In this document: piece after piece, positions 8,876-16,962 of the stretch
How the letters are laid out: every line of letters begins with the position of its first letter
How positions within the stretch are numbered: position 1 is the first letter of the stretch
Assembly: GCA_052390115.1 (NCBI GenBank)
Contig: JBQTHE010000013.1
Coordinates: forward strand, 1-64,000
DNA from: GCA-003244245 sp052390115
Lineage (GTDB): Bacteria; Actinomycetota; Actinomycetes; Mycobacteriales; Pseudonocardiaceae
DNA: 64,000 bases
Direction: 5' to 3'
The notes under the pieces: generated by a model
Told to the model about the DNA's origin: nothing
Seen by the model: only the letters and a program-made list of their open reading frames with translations
The model's database searches: none
Made by a program: the position numbers and the translations under genes

Positions 8876-9430
8876 TCAGCGCAGGGCGAGGTTGAGGGGG
8901 CCGGTGAGGCGGAGCTCGCGCAGGGGGCGGCCGGCAGCGTCTAGGGTGCGGATGGTGCCGTCGGGGTTCCAGCCGGCGTGGCGGTAGAAGTTCAGCGAGG
9001 CCGGGTCTTCGGTGGGTACCCAGACGATCCCCCGGGTGGCGCCGGCATCGTGCAGCACCGCTGCGGCCGCGGCGAGCAACCGGCCGCCATGGCCGCGACG
9101 GCCCCACCTCGGCTCCACCAGCAGGGTGCTCACCAGCACGGTGTGCGCTGCGTCGGGGGGCAGCGCCCCATCGGCGGCGGCCACCTCATCCTCGGGTGCC
9201 GGGCCGGCCACCACGAAGCCGACCGGTTGGTCGCCCTCGGTGGCGATCAGTACCGTGGCCCCACCCGCGACGGTGTCGGCCCAGGCCTGCTGCACCTGTG
9301 GCGCGTCCAGCCGATCCAGGGCCTCGGGCGGCAAAAGCTCAGAGTAAGCAGCCCGCCAGGTCGCACGGTGGAGGGCAGCAAGCGCGGACGCGTCCGCAGG
9401 AGTCGCGGCGCGTACCCGGGCCAGTGCCAT
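8876..9430 (-). CDS. GNAT-family N-acetyltransferase
   Basis: The 184-residue protein has the acetyl-CoA binding loop VEPRWGRRGHGGRLL (motif A, about residues 107-121) and a C-terminal FYRHAGW motif typical of GNAT enzymes. The substrate cannot be inferred. It is transcribed divergently from the YcaQ-family gene, with a 45-bp gap. Confidence 0.85.
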   Translation of the reverse strand: MALARVRAATPADASALAALHRATWRAAYSELLPPEALDRLDAPQVQQAWADTVAGGATVLIATEGDQPVGFVVAGPAPEDEVAAADGALPPDAAHTVLVSTLLVEPRWGRRGHGGRLLAAAAAVLHDAGATRGIVWVPTEDPASLNFYRHAGWNPDGTIRTLDAAGRPLRELRLTGPLNLALR

Positions 9431-9475
9431 GCCGTCACGGTATCGAGGTCGGCAACGGCGGATTGTCAGTGTCTG

Positions 9476-10744
9476 ATGGCAGCATCGGTGACCGTGCAGA
9501 CGATCGGACCCGCCGCCGCGCGGCGCACCGCGCTAGCCGCGCAGGGTTTCGCCGACCACCGCCCCACCGGGCCGGTGACCCGCCGGCACCTGCTGCGAGT
9601 GTTGGGTCGGATCCAGCTGCTGCAGCTGGACTCGGTGAACGTGCTGGCCCGGGCGCATTACCTGCCGGTGTTCAGCCGGCTGGGTCCCTATCCGAAGGAA
9701 CTGCTCGACGGCGCAGCATGGGCGTCCACGGTCCGCCGTCCTCGCCTGCTGGTGGAGTACTGGGCGCACGAGGCGAGCCTGGTCCCGGTGGCTGATTGGC
9801 CGCTGCTGCATTCGGGGGCCAAGAAGCCGGGGTGGTGGCAGGGGTACCAGAGCCTGGCGGTCCAAGCACCGGAACTGGTCTCGGCGGTGCTGGAGGCGGT
9901 CCGGGAGCGAGGTCCGGTCGGCGCGGGCACCCTTGAGCGGGAGTTGGGTGACGGGGCCCGCCGTGGGCCGGGCTCGTGGTGGAACCGAACGGACACCAAA
10001 CGGATCTGTGAGTGGCTGTTCGGCATCGGTGAACTCACCACCGGCGCCCGGCGTGGTTTCGAGCGGCTCTATGACCTTCCCGAGCGCGTGCTGCCTCCCG
10101 AGGTGCTCGGTCACCAGGTCGGTGCCGAGGAGGGTGCCCGCGAGCTGATCTCCCGGGCGGGCGCCGCGCTGGGGGTGGCCACCGAGGCCGATCTGCGGGA
10201 CTACTACCGGCTGCGGCCCGAGCGCAGCCGGCAGGCGGTCGCCGAGCTGGTGGCGGCCGGGGAGCTGGAACCGGTGGTGGTCCGAGGCTGGCAGGCCCCG
10301 GCCTACCGGCATCGCGATGCTCGCATGCCGGGGCGGATCACCGGCGCCGCGTTGCTGTGCCCGTTCGATCCGCTGATCTGGGACCGGGCGCGCACGGAGC
10401 GGCTTTTCGGCTTCCGGTACCGCGTCGAGATCTACGTTCCGGAGCACCGGCGCAGCTACGGCTACTACGTATTCCCGTTCATGCTGGACGGGCAGCTGGT
10501 CGCGCGGGTCGATCTCAAGGCCGACCGTGCGGCCGGTGTGCTGCGGGTGCCGGGTGCTTTCGCCGAGCCCGGGGTAGCGGACACCTCGCGGGTGACCGCC
10601 GAGCTCAACAGGGCACTACGGGAGATGGCTGAGTGGCTGGAGCTGGACGGCATCGCGATGGGGACGCGGGGTGACCTGGTCGCGGCTCTGGACAGGCGCG
10701 AGTCGCGACCAGGTAGCGGCTCGGTCAGGAGGGTGCCGCAGTGA
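9476..10744 (+). CDS. YcaQ/AlkX-type winged-helix DNA glycosylase
   Basis: The product, about 422 residues, has a winged-helix fold of the family formerly called DUF1006, which includes glycosylases that unhook interstrand crosslinks. The family catalytic motif appears as QLD at about residues 50-52, matching the QxD form of YcaQ/AlkX-like members rather than the QxQ of AlkZ. Conserved HEASLVP, DPLIWDRARTERLFGF and RVDLKADR follow. The ATG at 9476 has no good Shine-Dalgarno sequence, and a GTG at 9491 is an alternative. The 3' end overlaps the convergent DUF4097 gene by 20 bp. Confidence 0.88.
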   Translation: MAASVTVQTIGPAAARRTALAAQGFADHRPTGPVTRRHLLRVLGRIQLLQLDSVNVLARAHYLPVFSRLGPYPKELLDGAAWASTVRRPRLLVEYWAHEASLVPVADWPLLHSGAKKPGWWQGYQSLAVQAPELVSAVLEAVRERGPVGAGTLERELGDGARRGPGSWWNRTDTKRICEWLFGIGELTTGARRGFERLYDLPERVLPPEVLGHQVGAEEGARELISRAGAALGVATEADLRDYYRLRPERSRQAVAELVAAGELEPVVVRGWQAPAYRHRDARMPGRITGAALLCPFDPLIWDRARTERLFGFRYRVEIYVPEHRRSYGYYVFPFMLDGQLVARVDLKADRAAGVLRVPGAFAEPGVADTSRVTAELNRALREMAEWLELDGIAMGTRGDLVAALDRRESRPGSGSVRRVPQ

Positions 10745-11657
10745 CCAGCGCATCACCCGATCCGGTCCGGGCCCGCACCCGCAGCGGGACGTCGCCCTCG
10801 GGGGGAGGTCCGCCGACCGGCAGGTCGCTGCGCGCGTGCCCGGAGCCGGAGCTGACGTCCAGCTCGGCCCGGACGCCGGGGTGGATCCCCACTCGTAGCT
10901 GGCCCGAACCGGTGGTCAGCTCGAGACCGCCCGCCGAGGCGTCGACCACAGTGAGGTCACCGCTGCCGGTGCGCGCGCTCACATCGTGTGTGACGGCGCC
11001 AAGCCGGACGTCGCCGGAACCGGTCTGCACGGTGCCGCGTTCAGGTGCGGCGCCTGCAGTGTCTATCGAGATCACCTCGACCTCTCCAGAGCCGGTCCGC
11101 ACCCGCAACCTGCCCAGCATCGACCCCAGCCGCACATCACCCGAGCCGGTCCGGACATCGGTCGGTCCGGTGCATCGTTGGGCACGGACCTGTCCCGAGC
11201 CGGTGGAGGCGTCGAACCGATCGGCCACGCCCTCGACGGCGATGTCCGCTGAGCCGCTACGGGCGGTGATCGACGAGCCGGATGGAGCGCTGATCTGGAT
11301 GGTCAGCGGCACGGCGCGCAGCGGGAAGTCCCGCGGGCTGCGCACGGTGAGCCGCTGCCCGGTGAAGTCGATCACCGTCCGGCGCACGGCCTCGGCCGCC
11401 AGCTCGCCAGGTGGGGCACCCCCCGTCTGCTCGCCCAACCAGCTCAGCAGGCTGGCGATCCCGGCCGTCCACGGCGCCTGGCCGGTCGGGTCGGCGCGGA
11501 CCTGCACGGCCACCCCAGGACGAACAGCGCCTTCAGTGTCTGTCTCAAGCTGGATGTCCAGCCGTCCGCTGTCGAGTTCGGCTGAGACGTCGATCGGTCC
11601 CGCACACTCGAAGTCCTGCTTCCGAACCACCGGCACGTTGGTGTCGTCATGCTCCAC
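10725..11657 (-). CDS. DUF4097-family beta-strand repeat protein
   Basis: The 310-residue protein is built mainly of short repeated beta segments of the type TGSGDVRL (about eight units between residues 150 and 305), the hallmark of DUF4097 adhesin-like beta-helices. It has no signal peptide or membrane segment. It lies 40 bp downstream of the RHH/HicB-like gene on the same strand, and the two look like an operon. The function is unknown. Confidence 0.85.
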   Translation of the reverse strand: MEHDDTNVPVVRKQDFECAGPIDVSAELDSGRLDIQLETDTEGAVRPGVAVQVRADPTGQAPWTAGIASLLSWLGEQTGGAPPGELAAEAVRRTVIDFTGQRLTVRSPRDFPLRAVPLTIQISAPSGSSITARSGSADIAVEGVADRFDASTGSGQVRAQRCTGPTDVRTGSGDVRLGSMLGRLRVRTGSGEVEVISIDTAGAAPERGTVQTGSGDVRLGAVTHDVSARTGSGDLTVVDASAGGLELTTGSGQLRVGIHPGVRAELDVSSGSGHARSDLPVGGPPPEGDVPLRVRARTGSGDALVTAAPS

Positions 11658-11697
11658 GTTTGCTCCTCAACGACGTTGCCCAGCTTGGGGATCCTGC

Positions 11698-12216
11698 TCA
11701 GCCCTGGACCCAGCCCTGGACCCGATTGCGACTGCGGCGGTCATCCCGGCCTGCCCGGGGGTCGTTCCACGGCTCACCACGCAGCGCGCCCGTTACGGCC
11801 TGCGAGACCCACGTGTTGAGCGAGACGCCCTGCTCGGCGGCGGCGCGCTCAGCCTGGTTCTTCACCTGGTCGATCAGCCTCAGGGTCATCCTCCTGATGT
11901 CGCCGCCGGCGTCGCCGAAGGGAACTGTGCCGGGCTCATGGGGTGGCGGCGGGGTATCGGCATGCGGCTCGGTGGATGGCGGGCTCACCGCGATCCGCAC
12001 GTCCCGGCCGTCGAGCCGTACCTCCACCACCCGGTCGTCCAGCGCCGCGGTGACCTCGGCAGCGAGGTCGGACAACGCATTCATGATCGCCAGCCGGGCC
12101 GCGGGCTCCAGGGCAGCACCCAGTACGGCGCCGGTACGCCGGGTCTGCTCATCGCCCGCCGATGCCGCTGCGGTGAGGTCCTCGCGCAGCTGGCGGATAT
12201 AGGGGGTCAGATCCAT
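11698..12216 (-). CDS. HicB/CopG-like (ribbon-helix-helix) regulator
   Basis: The product has 172 residues. The C-terminal part carries the RHH-like stretch RRMTLRLIDQVKNQAERAAAEQGVSLNTWVSQAVTGAL, typical of HicB-annotated antitoxins. The N-terminal 100 residues are predicted to be helical (LREDLTAAASAGDEQTRR). No HicA-like toxin gene is adjacent, so it is more likely a regulator of its operon partner, the DUF4097 gene. The ATG at 12216 lies inside the first of three TGACGTCA palindromes, which suggests autoregulation. Confidence 0.75.
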   Translation of the reverse strand: MDLTPYIRQLREDLTAAASAGDEQTRRTGAVLGAALEPAARLAIMNALSDLAAEVTAALDDRVVEVRLDGRDVRIAVSPPSTEPHADTPPPPHEPGTVPFGDAGGDIRRMTLRLIDQVKNQAERAAAEQGVSLNTWVSQAVTGALRGEPWNDPRAGRDDRRSRNRVQGWVQG

Positions 12217-12259
12217 GACGTCAACTATGACGTCAACTCTGACGTCAGTCAAGACATCA
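12216..12259. promoter_or_regulatory. Tandem TGACGTCA operator array
   Basis: Perfect 8-bp palindromes TGACGTCA occur at 12216-12223, 12228-12235 and 12240-12247, an exact 12-bp period. A degenerate fourth unit, AGACATCA, is at 12252-12259. RHH dimers characteristically bind arrays of short palindromes spaced about one helical turn apart. The array covers the start codon of the RHH gene and lies about 50 bp upstream of the divergent thyX gene, so it may influence both. Confidence 0.7.
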
Positions 12260-12307
12260 CTGGTGCTGCGGCTAGGCTGCGGTGCCCGTTCGAGAGGAGG
12301 GTGCGCC

Positions 12308-13108
12308 GTGAGCCAGTCCGACGGAGCCGACCTGGCGGTGAGCAACCCAGCCCCAGCCGTGAATACCGTGGGGTTGCGGGTTCAGCTGGTCGCCAAGACC
12401 GAGTTCTTCCCGCCGGCCGATGTACCGTGGTCCACCGACGCAGACGGCGGTCAGGCACTCGCCGAGTTCGCCGGCCGGGCCTGCTACCAGTCCTGGCGCA
12501 AGCCCAACCCGGCGACCGCCACGAATGCCGGTTACCTGAGGCACATCCTCGAGGTCGGTCACCTCTCGGTGCTCGAGCACGGCACGGTCAGCTTCTACAT
12601 CACGGGAGTGTCCCGGTCACTGACCCACGAGTTGGTCCGGCACCGGCACCTGTCCTACTCGCAGCTGTCCCAGCGCTACGTTCCCGAACGGAACGCTGCC
12701 ATGGTCGAGCCACAGGTCATCGCCGACGACCCGGAGCTGCACGAGCGGTTTCACCTCGCGGTCAGGGCTAGCCAGCAGGCCTATAACGACTTGCTGGCCG
12801 GGCTGGAGGAGCGCTTCGCCGGCGAGCCGAACGCCACGCAGCGCCGTAAGCAGGCCCGCCAGGCGGCTCGCTCGGTGCTGCCCAATGCCACGGAGGCCCG
12901 AATCGTGGTCACCGGTAATTACCGGGCCTGGCGGCACTTCATCGCGATGCGTGCTACCGAGCACGCCGACGTGGAGATTCGCGCGCTGGCGGTGGAGTGC
13001 CTGCGCCAGCTGCACAAGGCGGCCCCTAACGCTTTCAACGACTTCGAGATCTCTGGCCTGCCTGACGGGACGGAGATAGCGTCCAGCCCGTTCGTGTCAG
13101 AGGGCTGA
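12308..13108 (+). CDS. thyX: Flavin-dependent thymidylate synthase
   Basis: ThyX methylates dUMP to dTMP using methylene-tetrahydrofolate and FADH2. The 266-residue product has the ThyX signature RHRHLSYSQLSQRY at about residues 111-124 and a C-terminal LRQLHKAAPNAF segment. The GTG at 12308 follows CGAGAGGAGG with 7-8 bp spacing, which fixes the start. Its position between dapB and dapA is conserved in actinobacteria. Confidence 0.96.
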   Translation: MSQSDGADLAVSNPAPAVNTVGLRVQLVAKTEFFPPADVPWSTDADGGQALAEFAGRACYQSWRKPNPATATNAGYLRHILEVGHLSVLEHGTVSFYITGVSRSLTHELVRHRHLSYSQLSQRYVPERNAAMVEPQVIADDPELHERFHLAVRASQQAYNDLLAGLEERFAGEPNATQRRKQARQAARSVLPNATEARIVVTGNYRAWRHFIAMRATEHADVEIRALAVECLRQLHKAAPNAFNDFEISGLPDGTEIASSPFVSEG

Positions 13109-13135
13109 CACATCGAGACCGCGTAGCGTGCAGAT

Positions 13136-13549
13136 ATGGATCTGGACGAGGCACGGGCCGTCGTCGCCGAGCAGCACCATGCGGTGCTGGCTACCCTGCG
13201 CAGGGACGGCACCCCGCAGATGTCTCCCGTGTCGGCGACGGTTGATGGTCAGGGACGGGTGGTCGTGAGCACCCGGCAGGGTGCATTCAAGGTGCGGAAC
13301 TTGCGTCGGGACCCCCGAGCCTGGTTGTGCGTGCTGCCTGACGGTTTCTACGGCGGCCGTTGGGTTCACATAGGAGGTCGGGCGCGGATCGTGGAGCTGC
13401 CCGAGGCGATGGAGCCGCTGGTCGACTACTACCGGAGTATCTCGGGCGAACACCCGGACTGGGAGGACTACCGGATGGCGATGCAGCGCGACCAGCGGGT
13501 TCTCCTGCAGGTCGAGCTCACCTCCGCCGGGCCCGACCGGGAAGGCTGA
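13136..13549 (+). CDS. PPOX-class F420-dependent oxidoreductase (split beta-barrel)
   Basis: The 137-residue protein has the split beta-barrel flavin-binding pattern: AVLATLRRDGTPQMSPV near the N-terminus, KVRNLRRDPRAWLCV, and a WVHIGGRARIVE strand. This resembles Rv1155-type F420-binding PPOX-class proteins. The natural substrate is unknown. It lies 27 bp after thyX and just before the TIGR03085 gene, and probably belongs to the same transcription unit. Confidence 0.85.
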   Translation: MDLDEARAVVAEQHHAVLATLRRDGTPQMSPVSATVDGQGRVVVSTRQGAFKVRNLRRDPRAWLCVLPDGFYGGRWVHIGGRARIVELPEAMEPLVDYYRSISGEHPDWEDYRMAMQRDQRVLLQVELTSAGPDREG

Positions 13550-13556
13550 GTTGACG

Positions 13557-14192
13557 ATGGGGGAGATCACTCTTGCGGCCAGCGAGCGGCGCGAGTTGTG
13601 CGATCTGATGGATCAGGTGGGCCCGGATGCCCCGACGCTGTGCGAGGGGTGGACGACCCGCGATCTGGCGGCGCATCTGGTGGTCCGGGAGGGCCGGCCG
13701 GATGCCGCCGGGGGCATCCTGCTGCCGCCGCTGGCCCGCTACACCGCTCGGGTGCAGTCGAGCATCGCGCAGCGGCCCTGGCCGCAGCTCGTTGACCTGG
13801 TCCGTAGCGGTCCGCCATGGTGGTCGCCGTATAGTGTGCCCGGGCTGGGTGACAAGATCAACACAATGGAGTACTTCGTTCACCACGAGGACGTGCGCCG
13901 GGCCGCAACGGGGTGGGAACCGCGATCGGCCGACCCGCGCCGCGCTGGGGTGCTGTGGGGACTGCTGCGCCGGGGGGCCCGGGTGTTGTACCGGAAATCG
14001 CCGGTCGGCGTCGTGTTGCGCACTCCGGACGGGTCCGAGCGCACCGTTCGGCGCGGTGAACGCTCGGTCACCGTGGTCGGTTCGCCCGAGGAGCTGACCC
14101 TGCACGCTTTCGGCCGCGACCAGGCGATCGTAGAGATCGAGGGGGACCAGGTGGACGTGGTTGGCTTCCGGAGCAGCCAGCGCGGGTTGTAG
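13557..14192 (+). CDS. TIGR03085-family (DinB/maleylpyruvate-isomerase-like) protein
   Basis: The product, about 211 residues, has the family N-terminal motif PTLCEGWTTRDLAAHLVVREGRPD, whose His belongs to the DinB-like metal site, and YFVHHEDVRRA in the centre. The TIGR03085 family is restricted to actinobacteria and has no assigned reaction. An in-frame TTG at 13551 with a closer GGGAAGG site is an alternative start. Confidence 0.82.
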   Translation: MGEITLAASERRELCDLMDQVGPDAPTLCEGWTTRDLAAHLVVREGRPDAAGGILLPPLARYTARVQSSIAQRPWPQLVDLVRSGPPWWSPYSVPGLGDKINTMEYFVHHEDVRRAATGWEPRSADPRRAGVLWGLLRRGARVLYRKSPVGVVLRTPDGSERTVRRGERSVTVVGSPEELTLHAFGRDQAIVEIEGDQVDVVGFRSSQRGL

Positions 14193-14249
14193 TGGACCGA
14201 CCCACCTAGGCGAACGGGGGTCCTGGCGCCGCCCGGTAGCGTTCCGCCC

Positions 14250-15155
14250 ATGAGTACTGCGCCGACCTCGACGTCCGGCCGGCCCTTCGGTCGGGTGCTC
14301 ACCGCCATGGTCACCCCCTTCACCGCCCAGGGGCAACTCGATCTGGATACCGCTCAGAAACTCGCCCACCAGCTGGTGGAGCGTGGTTGCGACGGGCTGG
14401 TGGTCAACGGCACCACAGGCGAGTCGCCGACCACCACTGATACCGAAAAGGCGGACCTGGTGCGCGCTGTGGTGCAGGCGGTGGGGGACCGGGCGGCCGT
14501 GGTGGCAGGTGCGGGGACCTACGACACCGCGCACAGCGCGCGGCTGGCCCAGCAGGCTGCGCAGGCTGGCGCGCACGGCCTACTGGTGGTGACCCCGTAC
14601 TACTCGCGCCCGCCGCAGGCCGGGCTGGTCGCGCACTTCACCGCGGTCGCCGATGCCACCGATCTGCCGGTGATGCTCTATGACATCCCCTCGCGCTCCC
14701 TCGTGCCGATCGCCATCGAGACCATCTACCGGCTCGCCGAGCACCCGCGGATCGTCGCAGTCAAGGACGCCAAGGGAGACTTCGGAATGGGTGCGGAGGT
14801 GATCGCGGCTACCGATCTGGCCTACTACTGCGGCGACGACGTGCTCAACCTGCCGTGGCTGTCAGTGGGTGCGGTGGGATTTGTCAGCGTCATCGGCAAC
14901 GTGGTGGCCGACCGGCTTCGGGCCATGATCACCGCGTTCGATGCCGGCCAGGTGCACACTGCACGGGACCTGCACGCCACCACCCTCGCGCTGATCAGGA
15001 CGTTCTGCATGGTCGGCGGGGTGGCCTTCGGTAAAGCGGCGTTGCGGCTGACCGGGTTCGACGTCGGTGACCCCCGGCTACCGCAGGTCGCCGCTGACCC
15101 CGACCAGGTCACCGCGATTGCCGCCGCATTGGTCAAGGTCGGAGTCCTCGCGTGA
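14250..15155 (+). CDS. dapA: 4-hydroxy-tetrahydrodipicolinate synthase
   Basis: DapA condenses pyruvate with aspartate semialdehyde at the entry to the diaminopimelate pathway, which feeds MurE. The 301-residue TIM barrel shows GTTGE at about 54-58, the Tyr of LYDIPSR near 144 and the Schiff-base Lys of IVAVKDAKGD at about 172. The RNase J gene starts within its stop codon. Confidence 0.97.
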   Translation: MSTAPTSTSGRPFGRVLTAMVTPFTAQGQLDLDTAQKLAHQLVERGCDGLVVNGTTGESPTTTDTEKADLVRAVVQAVGDRAAVVAGAGTYDTAHSARLAQQAAQAGAHGLLVVTPYYSRPPQAGLVAHFTAVADATDLPVMLYDIPSRSLVPIAIETIYRLAEHPRIVAVKDAKGDFGMGAEVIAATDLAYYCGDDVLNLPWLSVGAVGFVSVIGNVVADRLRAMITAFDAGQVHTARDLHATTLALIRTFCMVGGVAFGKAALRLTGFDVGDPRLPQVAADPDQVTAIAAALVKVGVLA

Positions 15156-16873
15156 GCCGCGCCGTCCCCATCGGCACCCATCTGCCCGTTCCGGGTGTCC
15201 CCAACACCGCCCCGCCGCCGCTGGTCGACGGCGGCCTGCGCACGGTCGCGCTCGGGGGTATCGGGGAGATCGGCCGCAACATGACCGTCTTCGAGCACGC
15301 CGGCCGGCTGCTCGTGGTGGACTGCGGGGTGTTGTTCCCCGAGGACGACGCGCCCGGGGTCGATCTGATCCTGCCCGACTTCCGGGCGATCGAGCAGCGG
15401 CTGGAAGAGATCGAGGCGCTAGTACTCACCCACGGGCACGAGGACCACATCGGGGCGGTGCCATTCCTGCTCCGGTTACGGCCCGACCTGCCGGTGGTGG
15501 GTTCTGAGTTCACCCTCGCGCTGGTCGCGGAGAAGTGCCGTGAGCACCATCAGAAGCCGCAGCTGGTGCAGGTCAGGGAGGGCTCCCGGTACAGCTGCGG
15601 GCCGTTCGACTGCGAGTTCTTCGCAGTGAACCACTCCATCCCCGATGCGCTGGCGGTGGCTATCCGCACCGCGGCCGGGCTGGTGCTGCACACCGGTGAC
15701 GTCAAGCTCGACCAGCTACCGCTGGATGGGAGGCTGACCGATCTCGCCGGGTTCTCCCGGCTCGGCGACGAGGGTGTGGATCTGCTCCTGATCGATTCCA
15801 CCAACGCCGAGGTGCCCGGCTTCGTCACCCCGGAACGGGACATCGGCCCGGTGCTGGACTCGGTGATCGGCAAGGCCACCCAGCGGGTCATCGTGGCCTG
15901 CTTCGCCAGCCATGTGCACCGGGTCCAGCAGGTGCTGGACGTGGCTGCCGGGCACGGACGCAAGGTGGTGCTGGTGGGTAGGTCGATGGTGCGCAATATG
16001 GGCGTTGCGGTCGATCTCGGGCTGCTTCGGGTCCCGCCGGGCCTGCTGGTGGACCTCGATGAGGCACTGGCGATGCCCGAGCACCGGGTGCTGTTCGTCT
16101 CCACCGGCTCGCAGGGTGAACCGCTGTCGGCGCTGTCCCGGATGGCTCGCGGCGAGCACCGGCAGATCCGGATCCGTTCCGGGGACACCGTCGTGCTGGC
16201 CAGTTCACTCATCCCGGGCAACGAGACTGCAGTGTTCCGCGTGGTCAACGGGCTGACCCGGTTGGGCGCCGCCGTGGTGCACCAGGGCACGGCCAAGGTG
16301 CACGTGTCCGGGCACGCGCCGGCTGGGGAGCTGCTGTTCCTCTACAACGCGATCCGCCCCTCCAACGTCATGCCGGTGCACGGCGAGTGGCGGCACTTGC
16401 GAGCCAACGCTGCCCTGGCGGTCCGTACCGGGGTGCCGCCGGAGCGGGTGGTGATCGCCGAGGACGGCGTGGTCGTGGATCTGGTGGACGGCTGCGCGGA
16501 GATCACCGGCCGGGTCGAGGTGGGGCAGGTTTACGTGGACGGGCTGTCGGTCGGCGACGTGGGGGAGTCGACGCTGTCCGACCGGCTGGTCCTCGGCGAG
16601 GGTGGGTTCATCGCAATCACCGTGATGGTGGTGTCGGCCACCGGCCGGGCGGTGGCACCGCCGACGATCTCGGGTCGGGGGTTCTCCGACGATCCCAAGG
16701 CCCTCGACGACGTCGTGCCGCTAGTGGAGATGGAGCTGGCCCGCACCGAAGCTGAGGGGATCACCGACACCCACCGGATCGCTCAGGCGGTGCGGCGCGT
16801 GGTGGGCAAATGGGTTGCCGACACCTACCGGCGCCGACCAATGATCGTGCCTACCGTGCTTCCCGTCGGCTGA
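15152..16873 (+). CDS. rnj: Ribonuclease J
   Basis: RNase J is a beta-CASP metallo-beta-lactamase ribonuclease with 5'-3' exo- and endonuclease activity. The 573-residue product has the zinc motif HGHEDHIGA at about residues 94-102, the HTGDVK metal ligand region, VSTGSQGEP of the beta-CASP domain, VSGHAPAGEL and PVHGEWRHL. The GTG start overlaps the dapA stop by 4 bp. dapA-rnj-ftsK synteny is standard in actinobacteria; here ftsK is displaced by an accessory insert. Confidence 0.96.
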   Translation: MSRAVPIGTHLPVPGVPNTAPPPLVDGGLRTVALGGIGEIGRNMTVFEHAGRLLVVDCGVLFPEDDAPGVDLILPDFRAIEQRLEEIEALVLTHGHEDHIGAVPFLLRLRPDLPVVGSEFTLALVAEKCREHHQKPQLVQVREGSRYSCGPFDCEFFAVNHSIPDALAVAIRTAAGLVLHTGDVKLDQLPLDGRLTDLAGFSRLGDEGVDLLLIDSTNAEVPGFVTPERDIGPVLDSVIGKATQRVIVACFASHVHRVQQVLDVAAGHGRKVVLVGRSMVRNMGVAVDLGLLRVPPGLLVDLDEALAMPEHRVLFVSTGSQGEPLSALSRMARGEHRQIRIRSGDTVVLASSLIPGNETAVFRVVNGLTRLGAAVVHQGTAKVHVSGHAPAGELLFLYNAIRPSNVMPVHGEWRHLRANAALAVRTGVPPERVVIAEDGVVVDLVDGCAEITGRVEVGQVYVDGLSVGDVGESTLSDRLVLGEGGFIAITVMVVSATGRAVAPPTISGRGFSDDPKALDDVVPLVEMELARTEAEGITDTHRIAQAVRRVVGKWVADTYRRRPMIVPTVLPVG

Positions 16874-16962
16874 GCAGTTGGTCGCCCTTCAAGTACCGCC
16901 AACCCCCCTCACGGCTGCTGTTTTCGACTACCAACTTGCCGCGGCCTGGGCGGGCAGTCGGC

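Noticed and set aside
8978..9475. Upstream extension of the YcaQ-family reading frame
   Set aside because: The frame is open by chance opposite the GNAT gene; the family N-terminus begins near 9476.
11698..12216. Type II toxin-antitoxin module HicAB
   Set aside because: Only a HicB-like protein is present; its neighbour is DUF4097 and no small toxin ORF is visible.
13518..14576. Long minus-strand open frame of about 350 codons opposite the TIGR03085 gene and dapA
   Set aside because: It is a GC-rich antisense shadow with repetitive His/Arg/Pro/Gln composition and no motifs; the plus-strand genes are clearly real.
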